Shown one piece after another: positions 1 to 9,467 of a stretch of DNA of 64,000 bases. The notes beneath the pieces are model-generated. The model saw only the letters and a program-made list of their open reading frames with translations, searched no databases and was not told where the DNA came from. Source of the DNA: Lachnospiraceae bacterium (GTDB taxonomy: Bacteria; Bacillota; Clostridia; Lachnospirales; Lachnospiraceae); the NCBI GenBank assembly GCA_022768465.1, contig JALELZ010000021.1, forward strand, positions 1 through 64,000, read 5' to 3'. How positions within the stretch are numbered: position 1 is the stretch's first letter; each line of letters opens with the position of its first letter. Both the position numbers and the translations under genes were made by a program.

Positions 1-72
1 ACGTAGCAATAGTTTTAGCCGTATTTCACCAACACTTTTTGTCCACCCTGTATCTTCTTCTAAACAACTTAA

Positions 73-112
73 AACCGCGAATTAGCCTTATATACTTAGC
101 TAATTCGCGGTT
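73..112. repeat. Perfect 13-bp inverted repeat (AACCGCGAATTAG / CTAATTCGCGGTT)
   Basis: Arms read directly at 73-85 and 100-112, 14-nt loop; flanked by 15-bp direct repeats CAACACTTTTTGTCC at 30-44 and 118-132. Confidence 0.85.
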
Positions 113-251
113 CAAAACAACACTTTTTGTCCTATAACCCATGAATTCTTTATTTGACGACCTGAAGGAAGGTCTGCAGTAAGCAATCGATTTTGAACAA
201 AAGAAAAGCGGAAACTCCTTATCTACAAGGGTTTCCGCTGAAATAAAAGAA

Positions 252-322
252 GCGCGAGACGGGGATCGAACCCGCGACCTTCGCCTTGGCAAGGCGACGC
301 TCCACCACTGAGCCACTCGCGC
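252..322 (-). tRNA. tRNA-Gly (GCC)
   Basis: Cloverleaf on minus strand: GCGCGAG/CTCGCGC acceptor ends, GGTTCGATCC T-arm, anticodon loop TTGCCAA. Confidence 0.95.
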
Positions 323-331
323 ATAGATAAC

Positions 332-405
332 TGCCTCAGGCCAGAATCGAACTGGCGACACATGGATTTTCAGTCCATTGCTCTACCAACTGAGCTACCG
401 AGGCA
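332..405 (-). tRNA. tRNA-Phe (GAA)
   Basis: Minus strand: TGCCTCGG... acceptor, anticodon loop CTGAAAA, T-arm AGTTCGATT. Confidence 0.95.
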
Positions 406-552
406 TTTGCCTTCGGGACTGAACTCCCGCTGACAGCATGATTAGTTTACTAGAAAGCTATCCTTTTGTCAACACAATTTTTTATTATTTTCTTTTTATT
501 TTTTGGCTTGACCTTTTATGAGATACATTGTATACTGAGGAAGTTAATTGAT

Positions 553-623
553 GGCGACATAGCCAAGTGGTAAGGCGTAGGTCTGCAACACCTTGATCAC
601 CGGTTCAAATCCGGTTGTCGCCT
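553..623 (+). tRNA. tRNA-Cys (GCA)
   Basis: GGCGACATAGCCAAGTGGTAAGGC...TCTGCAACA...GGTTCAAATCC...TGTCGCC. Confidence 0.95.
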
Positions 624-630
624 CTAAAAA

Positions 631-655
631 AACGACTCATATGAGTCGTTTTTTC
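631..655 (+). terminator. Rho-independent terminator after tRNA-Cys
   Basis: Perfect palindrome AACGACTCAT|ATGAGTCGTT followed by TTTT. Confidence 0.8.
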
Positions 656-672
656 TTTTATCAATTCAGTCC

Positions 673-1533
673 TTACTGCATTCCCGTCTTGAGCTCTGCG
701 ACAAATTTTCCTATAGGCTCAGCCGCATCACGACCGTACTGTTCTGCTATTTTTACTATGGCACTTCCTACTATGGCACCGTCCGAGACCTTTGCCATGC
801 GTCCTGCTGTCTCAGGGTTTGATATACCGAAGCCCACAGCACAAGGTACATCTGTATTTTCCCTTATGACCTTTGTCATGGCTGCAATATCCGATTTTAT
901 CTCAGTTCTTGTTCCGGTAACTCCGAGACTTGAAACCACATATATAAATCCTTCTGCTTCTTTTGCTATCATCGCTATACGATTTTCAGAGGTAGATGCA
1001 ATGAGCGAAATAAGATCAACCCCGTACTTACTGCAAATGTCTGCAAATTCTCCCTTTTCTTCATAAGGAAGATCCGGCAGGATAAGCCCGTCAATGCCTA
1101 TTTCGGCACATTTTGATATAAATTTCTCTGAGCCGGTGTACTGCACTGCTCCGGCTCTTCTCATGGTTCCGTCAGCTCTTAAGCTTTCATTTTCCTTTTT
1201 CAGCTCCTCCGACTGCTCATAGCCATAGGAGAATACAACATTAGAATATGTCATAAACACCATTGGAATGCTGACATCCTTCCTCAGCTCCTTAACAAAA
1301 TCAAATATCTTGTCGGTGGTAACGCATCCCTCAAGAGCTCTCAGATTAGCCGCCTGAATTACCGGCCCTTCTGCAGTAGGATCAGAAAACGGAATGCCCA
1401 ATTCTATAAGATCCGCTCCGTTTGCAGCCATTGCCCTTACTATTTTCCCTGTTGTCTCAAGATCCGGATCTCCGCAGGTTATAAAAGGTATCAGCGCCTT
1501 ACCGTTCCTAAATGCATTTTTAATATTACTCAT
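673..1533 (-). CDS. trpA: Tryptophan synthase alpha chain
   Basis: 286 aa; [19 protein letters not shown] and LPDLPYEE motifs; trp operon context. Confidence 0.97.
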   Translation of the reverse strand: MSNIKNAFRNGKALIPFITCGDPDLETTGKIVRAMAANGADLIELGIPFSDPTAEGPVIQAANLRALEGCVTTDKIFDFVKELRKDVSIPMVFMTYSNVVFSYGYEQSEELKKENESLRADGTMRRAGAVQYTGSEKFISKCAEIGIDGLILPDLPYEEKGEFADICSKYGVDLISLIASTSENRIAMIAKEAEGFIYVVSSLGVTGTRTEIKSDIAAMTKVIRENTDVPCAVGFGISNPETAGRMAKVSDGAIVGSAIVKIAEQYGRDAAEPIGKFVAELKTGMQ

Positions 1534-2716
1534 GGAGATCCTCCCCTCTGTACCTTGCGATAGCGGCTACATCCTTATCGCCTCTGCCTGAAAGCGTTAT
1601 CACAATTATCTTATCCTTATCCATATTAGGTGCCAGCTTCATGGCATAGGCAACAGCATGAGAGCTTTCTATTGCAGGTATGATTCCTTCTGTCTTTGAA
1701 AGATATTCAAATGCATTAACGGCCTCATCATCTGTCACAGCCACATATTCTGCTCTTCCTATATCATGAAGATGTGCATGCTCCGGCCCTATTCCCGGAT
1801 AATCAAGTCCTGCAGAAATCGAATAAACCGGTGCTATCTGTCCGTATTTATCCTGGCAGAAATACGACTTCATTCCATGGAAAATGCCTAATCTGCCGGT
1901 GTTTATGGTTGCTGCCGTTTCATAAGTATCTATACCGCGTCCTGCTGCCTCACAGCCAATAAGCCTTACTCCCTTATCATTTATAAAGTTATAGAAGGTT
2001 CCGATAGCATTTGAGCCGCCGCCTACACATGCAAGCACTGCATCCGGAAGTCTGTCTTCCTTTTCAAGCATCTGTTCTTTTATTTCTTTTGAAATGACCG
2101 CCTGAAAATCACGAACTATTGTAGGGAACGGATGCGGTCCCATACATGAACCGAGGCAATAATGTGTATCATCGATTCGGCTTGTCCATTCACGCATAGC
2201 TTCCGATACGGCATCTTTTAATGTTGCCGTTCCCGATGTTACAGGAACTACAGTTGCACCCAAAAGCTTCATGCGGTAAACATTTAACGCCTGTCTTTCA
2301 GTATCCTCTTTGCCCATAAAAACTACGCATTCCATGTCCATGAGCGCTGCTGCTGTAGCTGTAGCAACTCCGTGCTGACCTGCACCGGTCTCAGCTATAA
2401 GCCTGGTCTTGCCCATTTTTTTCGCAAGAAGCGCCTGTCCTAGCACATTGTTGATCTTATGTGCTCCTGTATGATTGAGATCCTCTCTCTTGAGATATAT
2501 CTTCGCACCGCCAAGCTCCTTCGTAAGCTTTTCAGCATAATAAAGTCTTGACGGTCTGCCTGCATAATTATTTAAAAGCTCTGTAAGCTCAGCATTGAAA
2601 TCGGGATCATTTTTATAATGATTATATGCGGCTTCAAGTTCATTTACGGCGTTCATAAGAGTTTCAGGTATATATTGTCCGCCGTGAATACCGAAGCGTC
2701 CGTTTGGATTTGTCAT
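1526..2716 (-). CDS. trpB: Tryptophan synthase beta chain
   Basis: 396 aa; [18 protein letters not shown]-lysine motif, GGGSNAIG; overlaps trpA by 8 bp. Confidence 0.98.
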   Translation of the reverse strand: MTNPNGRFGIHGGQYIPETLMNAVNELEAAYNHYKNDPDFNAELTELLNNYAGRPSRLYYAEKLTKELGGAKIYLKREDLNHTGAHKINNVLGQALLAKKMGKTRLIAETGAGQHGVATATAAALMDMECVVFMGKEDTERQALNVYRMKLLGATVVPVTSGTATLKDAVSEAMREWTSRIDDTHYCLGSCMGPHPFPTIVRDFQAVISKEIKEQMLEKEDRLPDAVLACVGGGSNAIGTFYNFINDKGVRLIGCEAAGRGIDTYETAATINTGRLGIFHGMKSYFCQDKYGQIAPVYSISAGLDYPGIGPEHAHLHDIGRAEYVAVTDDEAVNAFEYLSKTEGIIPAIESSHAVAYAMKLAPNMDKDKIIVITLSGRGDKDVAAIARYRGEDLHE

Positions 2717-2822
2717 ATCTCTTATCTGTATGATGGCAATGCTTCGTCACCATACGTTTCCTTTCCTTATTACTTTATCAACTAAATTTTTTCTACAGAA
2801 TCACTTTATCAACTAAACTATT

Positions 2823-3605
2823 TTACAGATTTTTATCCTCATTAGGCAGAATCTCCGCAGCTCTGACGTTTACCGCAAACTCTGCGATCTTGGCCATGTC
2901 CTTTTTCTTGTCCGTCTCTATTCCTGAGCTTACATCGACCGCGTACGGATGAAAACGCCTAACGGCGCCGGCTGCATTTTCAGGTGTAAGTCCTCCGGCA
3001 AAGAAATACGGCCTTTTTATTTCTGACATCAGTGTCCAGTCGAAGGTCTGTCCCGTTCCGGTTCCTGAATCAAGCAGTATGTAATCCGCAGAGGATGACA
3101 CTGCTCTTTCGATATCCTCAGCTGATTTTATTTTGAAAGCCTTGATGATATCTCCTTTTACGATCCTTTTACTGTGGTTTTTGTTTTGTCCTTGATCTTT
3201 ATCTGAGCAGTTTTTATTTAAGCTTTCTTCGGGCATCCTCATGCTTTCGTTTAAAGATACGGCTTTGCAGGTATATTTAGCTGTCATTGAATCACTAACA
3301 TCCCCTATAGCTGCTGATTTTCTAAGCTCTGCTATATAATCATCATCCTCAGTGCCGTGGAGCTGTGCAATATCTATCGTGCCGTCTCTTAACTGCTTTG
3401 CAACGTATTCGACAGGCTCGTTGACAAATACGCCTACTGCCAAAATTCCGGGCTTTAAAAGCTTTTTAAGTCTCGCAACTCTTTCAGGCTCAACATATCT
3501 CCGGAATCCGGAGCTCATTATAAAACCGGCAAAGTTCGCTCCGGCAGCATTTACCATGGCTACATCTTCGCTGCGCCTTAACCCGCAGCATTTTATCATT
3601 GTCAT
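2823..3605 (-). CDS. trpF: Phosphoribosylanthranilate isomerase
   Basis: KCCGLRRSEDV, QLHG, LLDSGTGTGQTFDW motifs; contains an internal ~50-aa insert. Confidence 0.95.
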   Translation of the reverse strand: MTMIKCCGLRRSEDVAMVNAAGANFAGFIMSSGFRRYVEPERVARLKKLLKPGILAVGVFVNEPVEYVAKQLRDGTIDIAQLHGTEDDDYIAELRKSAAIGDVSDSMTAKYTCKAVSLNESMRMPEESLNKNCSDKDQGQNKNHSKRIVKGDIIKAFKIKSAEDIERAVSSSADYILLDSGTGTGQTFDWTLMSEIKRPYFFAGGLTPENAAGAVRRFHPYAVDVSSGIETDKKKDMAKIAEFAVNVRAAEILPNEDKNL

Positions 3606-3612
3606 TTTATGC

Positions 3613-4410
3613 TTAAGCCCTCCTCATAGCCTCTAAAAGCCCTGCCTTATCCTTGGTTCTCATTAATGCCTCGCCTATAAGCACCGCATCGACTCCTGCT
3701 GCCTTTAAAGGCGGTATGTCTTCAATTCCTCTGATTCCGCTTTCAGATACAAATGTCACATCTTCAGGAGCTATTTCCTTTAATCGTCTGCTGTTTTCCG
3801 TATCAACTTCAAAGGTTTTTAAATTGCGGTTATTCACACCTATAAGCCTTGCGCCGCAGGAAACCGCTTTCTTAAGCTCCTCTTCGTCATGGGTTTCTGT
3901 CAATGCCGAAAGTCCGAGCTCATCGCATATTCTCAGGTACTTCTTAAGCTCTGCTTCATTTAACAGTGCACATATCAGCAGCACTGCATCAGCGCCCAGC
4001 AGCTTTGCCTGATATATCTGATATTCGTCAACTGTAAAATCCTTCCTTATCATGGGAGTGTCTACCGCCGCCCTTATATCCCTGAAAATGTCATCGCTTC
4101 CGAGGAACCACTTGGGCTCTGTAAGGCATGAAATGCAGTCAGCTCCTGCTTTCGCATATTCCCTTGCAATATCAAGATATCTGAATTCAGGATCTATAAT
4201 TCCCTTTGAAGGAGATGCCTTTTTAACTTCACAAATAAATGAAAGCCCCTCTTTTTTTAATATATTTTCAAATATAAAGCTTTCTCTTGAAGCACCTCCG
4301 GACATCAATTTATCCGTTTCTTCTTTCAGCCTCCTAAGAGACATTTTCTTCTTGTCCTGCTCGGCTCTCACCCTTGCGTACTGTGAAAGCTCATCAAGTA
4401 TATTTCCCAT
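3613..4410 (-). CDS. trpC: Indole-3-glycerol phosphate synthase
   Basis: FICEVKKASPSKGII, IRKDFTVDEYQIYQAK, VNNRNLKTFEVD, SESGI motifs. Confidence 0.98.
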   Translation of the reverse strand: MGNILDELSQYARVRAEQDKKKMSLRRLKEETDKLMSGGASRESFIFENILKKEGLSFICEVKKASPSKGIIDPEFRYLDIAREYAKAGADCISCLTEPKWFLGSDDIFRDIRAAVDTPMIRKDFTVDEYQIYQAKLLGADAVLLICALLNEAELKKYLRICDELGLSALTETHDEEELKKAVSCGARLIGVNNRNLKTFEVDTENSRRLKEIAPEDVTFVSESGIRGIEDIPPLKAAGVDAVLIGEALMRTKDKAGLLEAMRRA

Positions 4411-4460
4411 ATCTAAGCCTTTTTTCTGTATTCCTGCTGCCTTATATGATCTTACCGTCT

Positions 4461-5480
4461 TTACGAATTTGATTCCTTTATAAATTCCTCAAGCTTTTTG
4501 TATGCGGCTCCGGAATCGATCAGCTCTGCGGCAAGCTTAACTCCTTCAGCTGCCGATGCTGCTTTTCCTGCTATATAAAGTCCGCAGCCTGCATTCATAA
4601 GTACAATGTCTCGCTTTGCTCCGTGCAGTTCTCCCTTTAATATCTTTCCGGTGATCTCCGCATTTTCCTCAGGTGTTCCTCCGACAATTTCATTCTTTGA
4701 AGCAGTTTTTAATCCCAGATCCTCCGGTTTTATCTCATAAGACCTGTAGTTTTCTCCTTCAAACTCGCAGACCTTTGTCGGTGCGTTTATCGAAAGCTCA
4801 TCCAGCTTATCAGTGCCGTATACTACCATACCTCTCTTTACACCTAACTTTGTAAGCACTCTCGCAAGAAGATCTACAAGCGACTCATCATACACTCCGA
4901 GCAGCATCATTTCAGGTGAAGCAGGATTTGTCAGCGGTCCTAAAATGTTAAACACTGTACGGATGCCAAGCTCCTTTCTGATTGCTCCTACATATTTCAT
5001 TGAGCTGTGATATTTCTGTGCGAAGAAGAAGCATATGCCGACTTTATTTAAAAGCTCTTCGCACTTTTCCGGTTCAAGGGAAATGTTAATTCCGAGAGCC
5101 TCCAGGCAGTCAGCTGTTCCTGATTTGGAGGAAGCCGCTCTGTTTCCGTGCTTTGCTACACATACACCGCCTGCTGCCAGAATAAATGCAGATGTGGTTG
5201 ATATATTAAAGCTCTGTGCCTTATCTCCGCCGGTTCCGACTATTTCAAACACCGGCATGTCATGATTAACTTTGAGCGCATGCTCTCTCATTGCTGCCGC
5301 ACAGCCTGATATCTCAGGTATTGTTTCTGCCTTTGAGCTCTTAGTGGATAATGCCGCCAGAAATGCTGCATTTTGCGTAAGCGTTGTTTCTCCGTTCATT
5401 ATTTCATTCATGACGGTGTAGGCCTCGTCATAGCTTAAATCCTGCTTATCAACTATCTTCTTTATAGCTTCCTGTATCAT
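4461..5480 (-). CDS. trpD: Anthranilate phosphoribosyltransferase
   Basis: [41 protein letters not shown] motifs. Confidence 0.98.
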   Translation of the reverse strand: MIQEAIKKIVDKQDLSYDEAYTVMNEIMNGETTLTQNAAFLAALSTKSSKAETIPEISGCAAAMREHALKVNHDMPVFEIVGTGGDKAQSFNISTTSAFILAAGGVCVAKHGNRAASSKSGTADCLEALGINISLEPEKCEELLNKVGICFFFAQKYHSSMKYVGAIRKELGIRTVFNILGPLTNPASPEMMLLGVYDESLVDLLARVLTKLGVKRGMVVYGTDKLDELSINAPTKVCEFEGENYRSYEIKPEDLGLKTASKNEIVGGTPEENAEITGKILKGELHGAKRDIVLMNAGCGLYIAGKAASAAEGVKLAAELIDSGAAYKKLEEFIKESNS

Positions 5481-6181
5481 TTGTTCTTCCCCTTTCTTGT
5501 AAGCTCTATAAAGCTTTTCAGCATTTTATCTCCGTCAGGCGTCATTATTGATTCCGGATGAAACTGCATCCCGTATATAGGAAGCATTCTATGCTCTACC
5601 GCCATAACACCACCATCAATAGTTTTTGCCGTTATCCTTAACTCCTTTGGAAGTGTGTTCTCATCAAGTGCAAGTGAATGGTATCTTGCGACAGGTGCCA
5701 TTTTCGGTACATCTGTAAATATTACCGAGCTTTTATCAAATTCCGTAATTGACTGCTTCCCGTGCATCAGCTCTCTTGCATAGGTTATTGTTCCTCCGAA
5801 GGCCTGACATATTGCCTGATGACCAAGACATACACCGAGCACCGGAATACAGCCCTCAATACTTATAATTTTTTTATTATCTATGTAAGGCTCCTGCTTC
5901 TTTGCTTCCTTATTGTCTGCAGTGGAATTTATTTTGTTTTCCTTACTATAAGTTTTGTCCTTATTAGCTTGCCCCAAGGTCCGCACAAGCTCTGTTATAA
6001 TTCCTGCATCCTCCGGACGCCCAGGACCGGGTGAAATGATAATTCCGTCCGGTTTCATTTCAATTATTTCTTCTACAGTCATTTCATCATTTCTTATTAC
6101 CTTTATATCCGGCTCTATAGCACCTATGAGCTGGTATAGGTTATATGAAAAGCTGTCATAATTATCTATTAATAGAAGCAT
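5477..6181 (-). CDS. trpG: Anthranilate synthase glutamine amidotransferase component
   Basis: [15 protein letters not shown] start preferred over ORF start at 6223; [28 protein letters not shown] motifs; lysine-rich internal insert. Confidence 0.96.
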   Translation of the reverse strand: MLLLIDNYDSFSYNLYQLIGAIEPDIKVIRNDEMTVEEIIEMKPDGIIISPGPGRPEDAGIITELVRTLGQANKDKTYSKENKINSTADNKEAKKQEPYIDNKKIISIEGCIPVLGVCLGHQAICQAFGGTITYARELMHGKQSITEFDKSSVIFTDVPKMAPVARYHSLALDENTLPKELRITAKTIDGGVMAVEHRMLPIYGMQFHPESIMTPDGDKMLKSFIELTRKGKNK

Positions 6182-6238
6182 TGCTCTCCTCTTTTCTTCT
6201 ATCCTTTGTTCTGATGCATTCAAGCTCTGCCTAAAGCA

Positions 6239-7720
6239 TTAAGCTTCTATTTCTCCGGCGCTTTGAAGTGCCTTCACCACTGCCGCTGCCTTGTTTATGC
6301 ATTCTTTGTATTCATTTTCAGGGACAGAATCGGCAACAATTCCGGCTCCGCTTCTTACATAAACCTTGCCGCCCTTTTTGTAGGCTATCCTTATGGCAAT
6401 GCAGGTGTCCAGATTGCCGGTGAAATCTATGTAGCCTATCGCACCTCCGTAGATGCCTCGCTTGTTGTTTTCAAGCTCGTTTATCAGCTGGCATGCTCTT
6501 ATCTTAGGTGCGCCTGAAAGCGTTCCTGCCGGAAGCACCGAGCCTACTGCATCTAAAGCGTCCATGTCTTCTCTGATAATGCCTCTTACAGTTGAACCTA
6601 TATGCATTACGTGAGAATATCTTTCTATCGAATGAAGCTTCTCAACCTCTACAGTGCCGAATTTTGAGATTCTGCCGAGATCGTTTCGTCCTAGATCCAC
6701 AAGCATGTTGTGCTCTGCAAGCTCCTTTTCATCCTTTAAAAGTCCTTCCTCAAGTGCTTTATCCTCAGCCTCTGTCTTTCCTCTCGGCCTGGTTCCTGCA
6801 AGCGGAAATGTATGAAGTATGCCGTCCTCCAGCTTTACAAGTGTCTCAGGTGAAGCTCCTGCTACCTCTACATCCTGACCCGAGAAGTAAAACATATAAG
6901 GTGAAGGATTAAGTGTACGCAGCACTCTGTAGGTATTAAGCAGGCTTCCTTCAAACCTTGCCGAAAGAACATTTGAAAGCACTATCTGGAAAATATCTCC
7001 TTCTTTTATGTAATGCTTTGCTTTTTCAACCATCGCGCAATATGCATCTTTATCAAAAAACGGCTTTGGCTCTTCTAAAAGTCTTCCGCCCTTTTCAGCT
7101 TTGGCTTCTCCGTTAAGAATGAGCTCCTTGAGACTCCTTAGTTCTAATTTGGCTTTGTTGTAATTTACCTCGAGCTCCTCAGCACTTTCACCGGTTTCTA
7201 TATTGCATATAAGTATCAGCTTCTGCCTGTAGTTATCAAAGGCTATGACCTTATCAAAAAGCATCAGATCGAAATCCTTAAAGCCCTCCGTGTCTGCAGC
7301 ATCCATATTTAAAGAGGGCTCTGTGTATTTCAGATAGTCATAAGAAAAATATCCTACTAGACCGCCTGTAAACGGCGGAAGATAATCTATCTTTGGACTT
7401 TTATGCTCGGAAAGTATCTGTCTTAGATAGTCCTTAGGGCTGTCTGTCTTTACTGTTATAGAGCCCATCTTCATAACCTTGTCTGCACAGGTTATTTCCA
7501 TTGTCGGATCAAAGCCGAGAAAGGTATATCTGCCCCATTTTTCGGTATTCTCTACTGATTCCAGTAAATAGCAATGTCCCGAAACATTTTTCAGTATTTT
7601 AAGTACTTCTATAGGAGTACGTGTGTCCAACAGGATCTCACAGCTTACAGGTATAAGCTTGTAGCTTTTATCTTTTGCTGCGATTTCTGTTGCCTCTTTA
7701 AGGCTCGGTCTGAAATTCAT
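6239..7720 (-). CDS. trpE: Anthranilate synthase component I
   Basis: 493 aa; GDIFQIVLSN, LAGTRPRG, GTLSGAPKIRA, GGAIGYIDF, VRSGAGIVADS motifs. Confidence 0.98.
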   Translation of the reverse strand: MNFRPSLKEATEIAAKDKSYKLIPVSCEILLDTRTPIEVLKILKNVSGHCYLLESVENTEKWGRYTFLGFDPTMEITCADKVMKMGSITVKTDSPKDYLRQILSEHKSPKIDYLPPFTGGLVGYFSYDYLKYTEPSLNMDAADTEGFKDFDLMLFDKVIAFDNYRQKLILICNIETGESAEELEVNYNKAKLELRSLKELILNGEAKAEKGGRLLEEPKPFFDKDAYCAMVEKAKHYIKEGDIFQIVLSNVLSARFEGSLLNTYRVLRTLNPSPYMFYFSGQDVEVAGASPETLVKLEDGILHTFPLAGTRPRGKTEAEDKALEEGLLKDEKELAEHNMLVDLGRNDLGRISKFGTVEVEKLHSIERYSHVMHIGSTVRGIIREDMDALDAVGSVLPAGTLSGAPKIRACQLINELENNKRGIYGGAIGYIDFTGNLDTCIAIRIAYKKGGKVYVRSGAGIVADSVPENEYKECINKAAAVVKALQSAGEIEA

Positions 7721-7751
7721 AAAAACTCCCTTCTGCGGCTCCGCCCATTCC

Positions 7752-7798
7752 TAACATTCGTCATGAACAAATTCAAGCAAGCTTGATTTGTTCCTTCC
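7752..7798. repeat. Repeat copy 1 (47-bp core: TAACATTCGTCATGAACAAATTCAAGCAAGCTTGATTTGTTCCTTCC)
   Basis: Identical to the core of copies at 7869-7940 and 26986-27057; contains hairpin AACAAATTCAAGC..GCTTGATTTGTT with one bulge. Confidence 0.9.
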
Positions 7799-7868
7799 CT
7801 TTTTATATTTTTTGTTATGCCTGCGGCTCCGCCTCAGGTAATCATGTTTGGAACCGCTTCGCTTGTTC

Positions 7869-7940
7869 CAAACTGATTAACATTCGTCATGAACAAATTC
7901 AAGCAAGCTTGATTTGTTCCTTCCTCATTGTCATAACAAA
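7869..7940. repeat. Repeat copy 2 (72 bp)
   Basis: 72/72 identical by eye to 26986-27057; adjacent to T-box terminator. Confidence 0.92.
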
Positions 7941-7943
7941 AAA

Positions 7944-8368
7944 CGTCCTTGACAGTCTTTTACAACTGTCAAGGACGAATAGTTATTTTTATCCGCGGTG
8001 CCACCTTGTTTCACGTTCCTTCAAGGCTGCTTTATTTTCTTGTGACCGCCTGTTCTGATAATGTCTTTTTCTGCTGCTGTGCGGCTTTTTCTTAATCGCC
8101 GGTTAAGCTCTCAATTTATCAGTCTTGCGGACTTTGCAGTCTGTTTATGGATCATGCTCTTTAAGAGATACCATCATATCCCCGACTCTTAACGCGAGTC
8201 TCACGTCGCCTTATACTCGGATGCTGACAGAAGAAATCATCTGTCCTTTCCTTTCCCTGCGCCCTCGGAAGTCCATTCAGCTGAATATTTCATGCTGCGA
8301 TCACACCATCCGCAGCTCTCTCTTATGAAAGGGAAGCAGCCTACTTACTCTCCCTCATCGGTTTTATT
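7944..8368 (-). ncRNA. T-box leader (tRNA-Trp specific) upstream of trpE
   Basis: Minus strand: T-box AAGGTGGCACCGCGG (7993-8007), terminator GTCCTTGACAGT..ACTGTCAAGGAC + T run (7944-7977), specifier loop GAATGGACTTCCGAG with UGG at 8273-8275; promoter TTGACA-N17-TATTCT just upstream. Confidence 0.95.
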
Positions 8369-8374
8369 GCAAGC

Positions 8375-8403
8375 AGAATATCACTATTTCTTATGTATGT
8401 CAA
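8375..8403 (-). promoter_or_regulatory. Sigma-A-type promoter for the trp T-box/operon transcript
   Basis: Minus strand TTGACA (8398-8403), 17-nt spacer, TATTCT (8375-8380). Confidence 0.75.
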
Positions 8404-8511
8404 CGCATTAAAGCGTTGATTCGTAAGTATTTTTATTTGTACATGCCGGTTCGAATGAAACATCGACTCGGCACTGTCTTTAACCTATTAGCCTTAAATA
8501 TTTCGAGTATT

Positions 8512-9426
8512 TTATAAAAGCAATGTAATAAGCGGTATCGTCACTATTGAAAATATTGTTGACATTACAACTATATTCGTAGCAAATTCTGCATCCGCAT
8601 TGTATTTATCGGCCAGTATCGATGTAGCCGCTGCCGCAGGCATTGCTGCCATCACAAGTCCGATGCCAAGAACTGTAGCATCGACGTTCATCAGCTTCAT
8701 AAAAGCAAAAATAATAAGCGGGAAAACAACGAGTCTAACTATGGTAAAGCTAAAGATTGGTATGCTAATTATTTTCTTGTAATCAGCATCTGCAAGTATT
8801 GCCCCTATAACAAGCATCGATACCGGTGTTGTGCAGCTTCCCAGGCTGAGAATGCCGTTTGTGATAAATCGAGGTAAACTGATGCCGGATATTAATATGA
8901 TAAGCCCCAGAAACACCGCATCTGCCGCAGGCGTGGTCATTATTGCCTTAAATATATTTACATTCTCATTTTTCTTAAACAATGCGAGTGCAAATGTCCA
9001 CATGCATATTTCACTCGGGATAAAATATACCGAAGTATAGAGCAAACCTGTATCGCCAAAAAGCGCTCCGGCTACAGGTATGCCTATAAACGCTGTATTG
9101 GGAACTATCATGCCGTAATGCATGATTGCTTCTTTTCCCTTGCCGCAGCAACTGAATATCCTGCCTCCGAACAAAACCGTAAGTGCATGCGTCACAACGC
9201 TTATAATAAATATGTCCATGCAATTTTGCATAAGCTCCGGTGTGAAACGTTCCGTACTTAGAAATGCTCCGAGCACACTCGCAGGAAGCATAAGATTTAT
9301 TAAAAGATCCGAAATGCTGCCGCGCGATTTATCTGTGATAACACGAGTCTTATTCAGTATTATCCCTATTACGATCAGGAAAATAAGCTCCAGCTGCTGC
9401 TCGAGCATCCTATGAAAAAATACCAT
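8512..9426 (-). CDS. AEC (auxin efflux carrier) family permease
   Basis: 304 aa, multi-TM; IGIILNKTRVI, PNTAFIGIPV, AEFATNIVVMSTIFSIVTIP pattern of the AEC family. Confidence 0.85.
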   Translation of the reverse strand: MVFFHRMLEQQLELIFLIVIGIILNKTRVITDKSRGSISDLLINLMLPASVLGAFLSTERFTPELMQNCMDIFIISVVTHALTVLFGGRIFSCCGKGKEAIMHYGMIVPNTAFIGIPVAGALFGDTGLLYTSVYFIPSEICMWTFALALFKKNENVNIFKAIMTTPAADAVFLGLIILISGISLPRFITNGILSLGSCTTPVSMLVIGAILADADYKKIISIPIFSFTIVRLVVFPLIIFAFMKLMNVDATVLGIGLVMAAMPAAAATSILADKYNADAEFATNIVVMSTIFSIVTIPLITLLL

Positions 9427-9467
9427 ATCTTCCCCCTTTTAATATTTTTTCATTTTAAATATTATTC

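Noticed and set aside
26-361. 111-aa minus-strand ORF
   Set aside because: It reads through the tRNA-Gly gene and the start of tRNA-Phe; not credible as coding.
593-1066. 157-aa plus-strand ORF
   Set aside because: Starts inside tRNA-Cys and is antisense to trpA; spurious.
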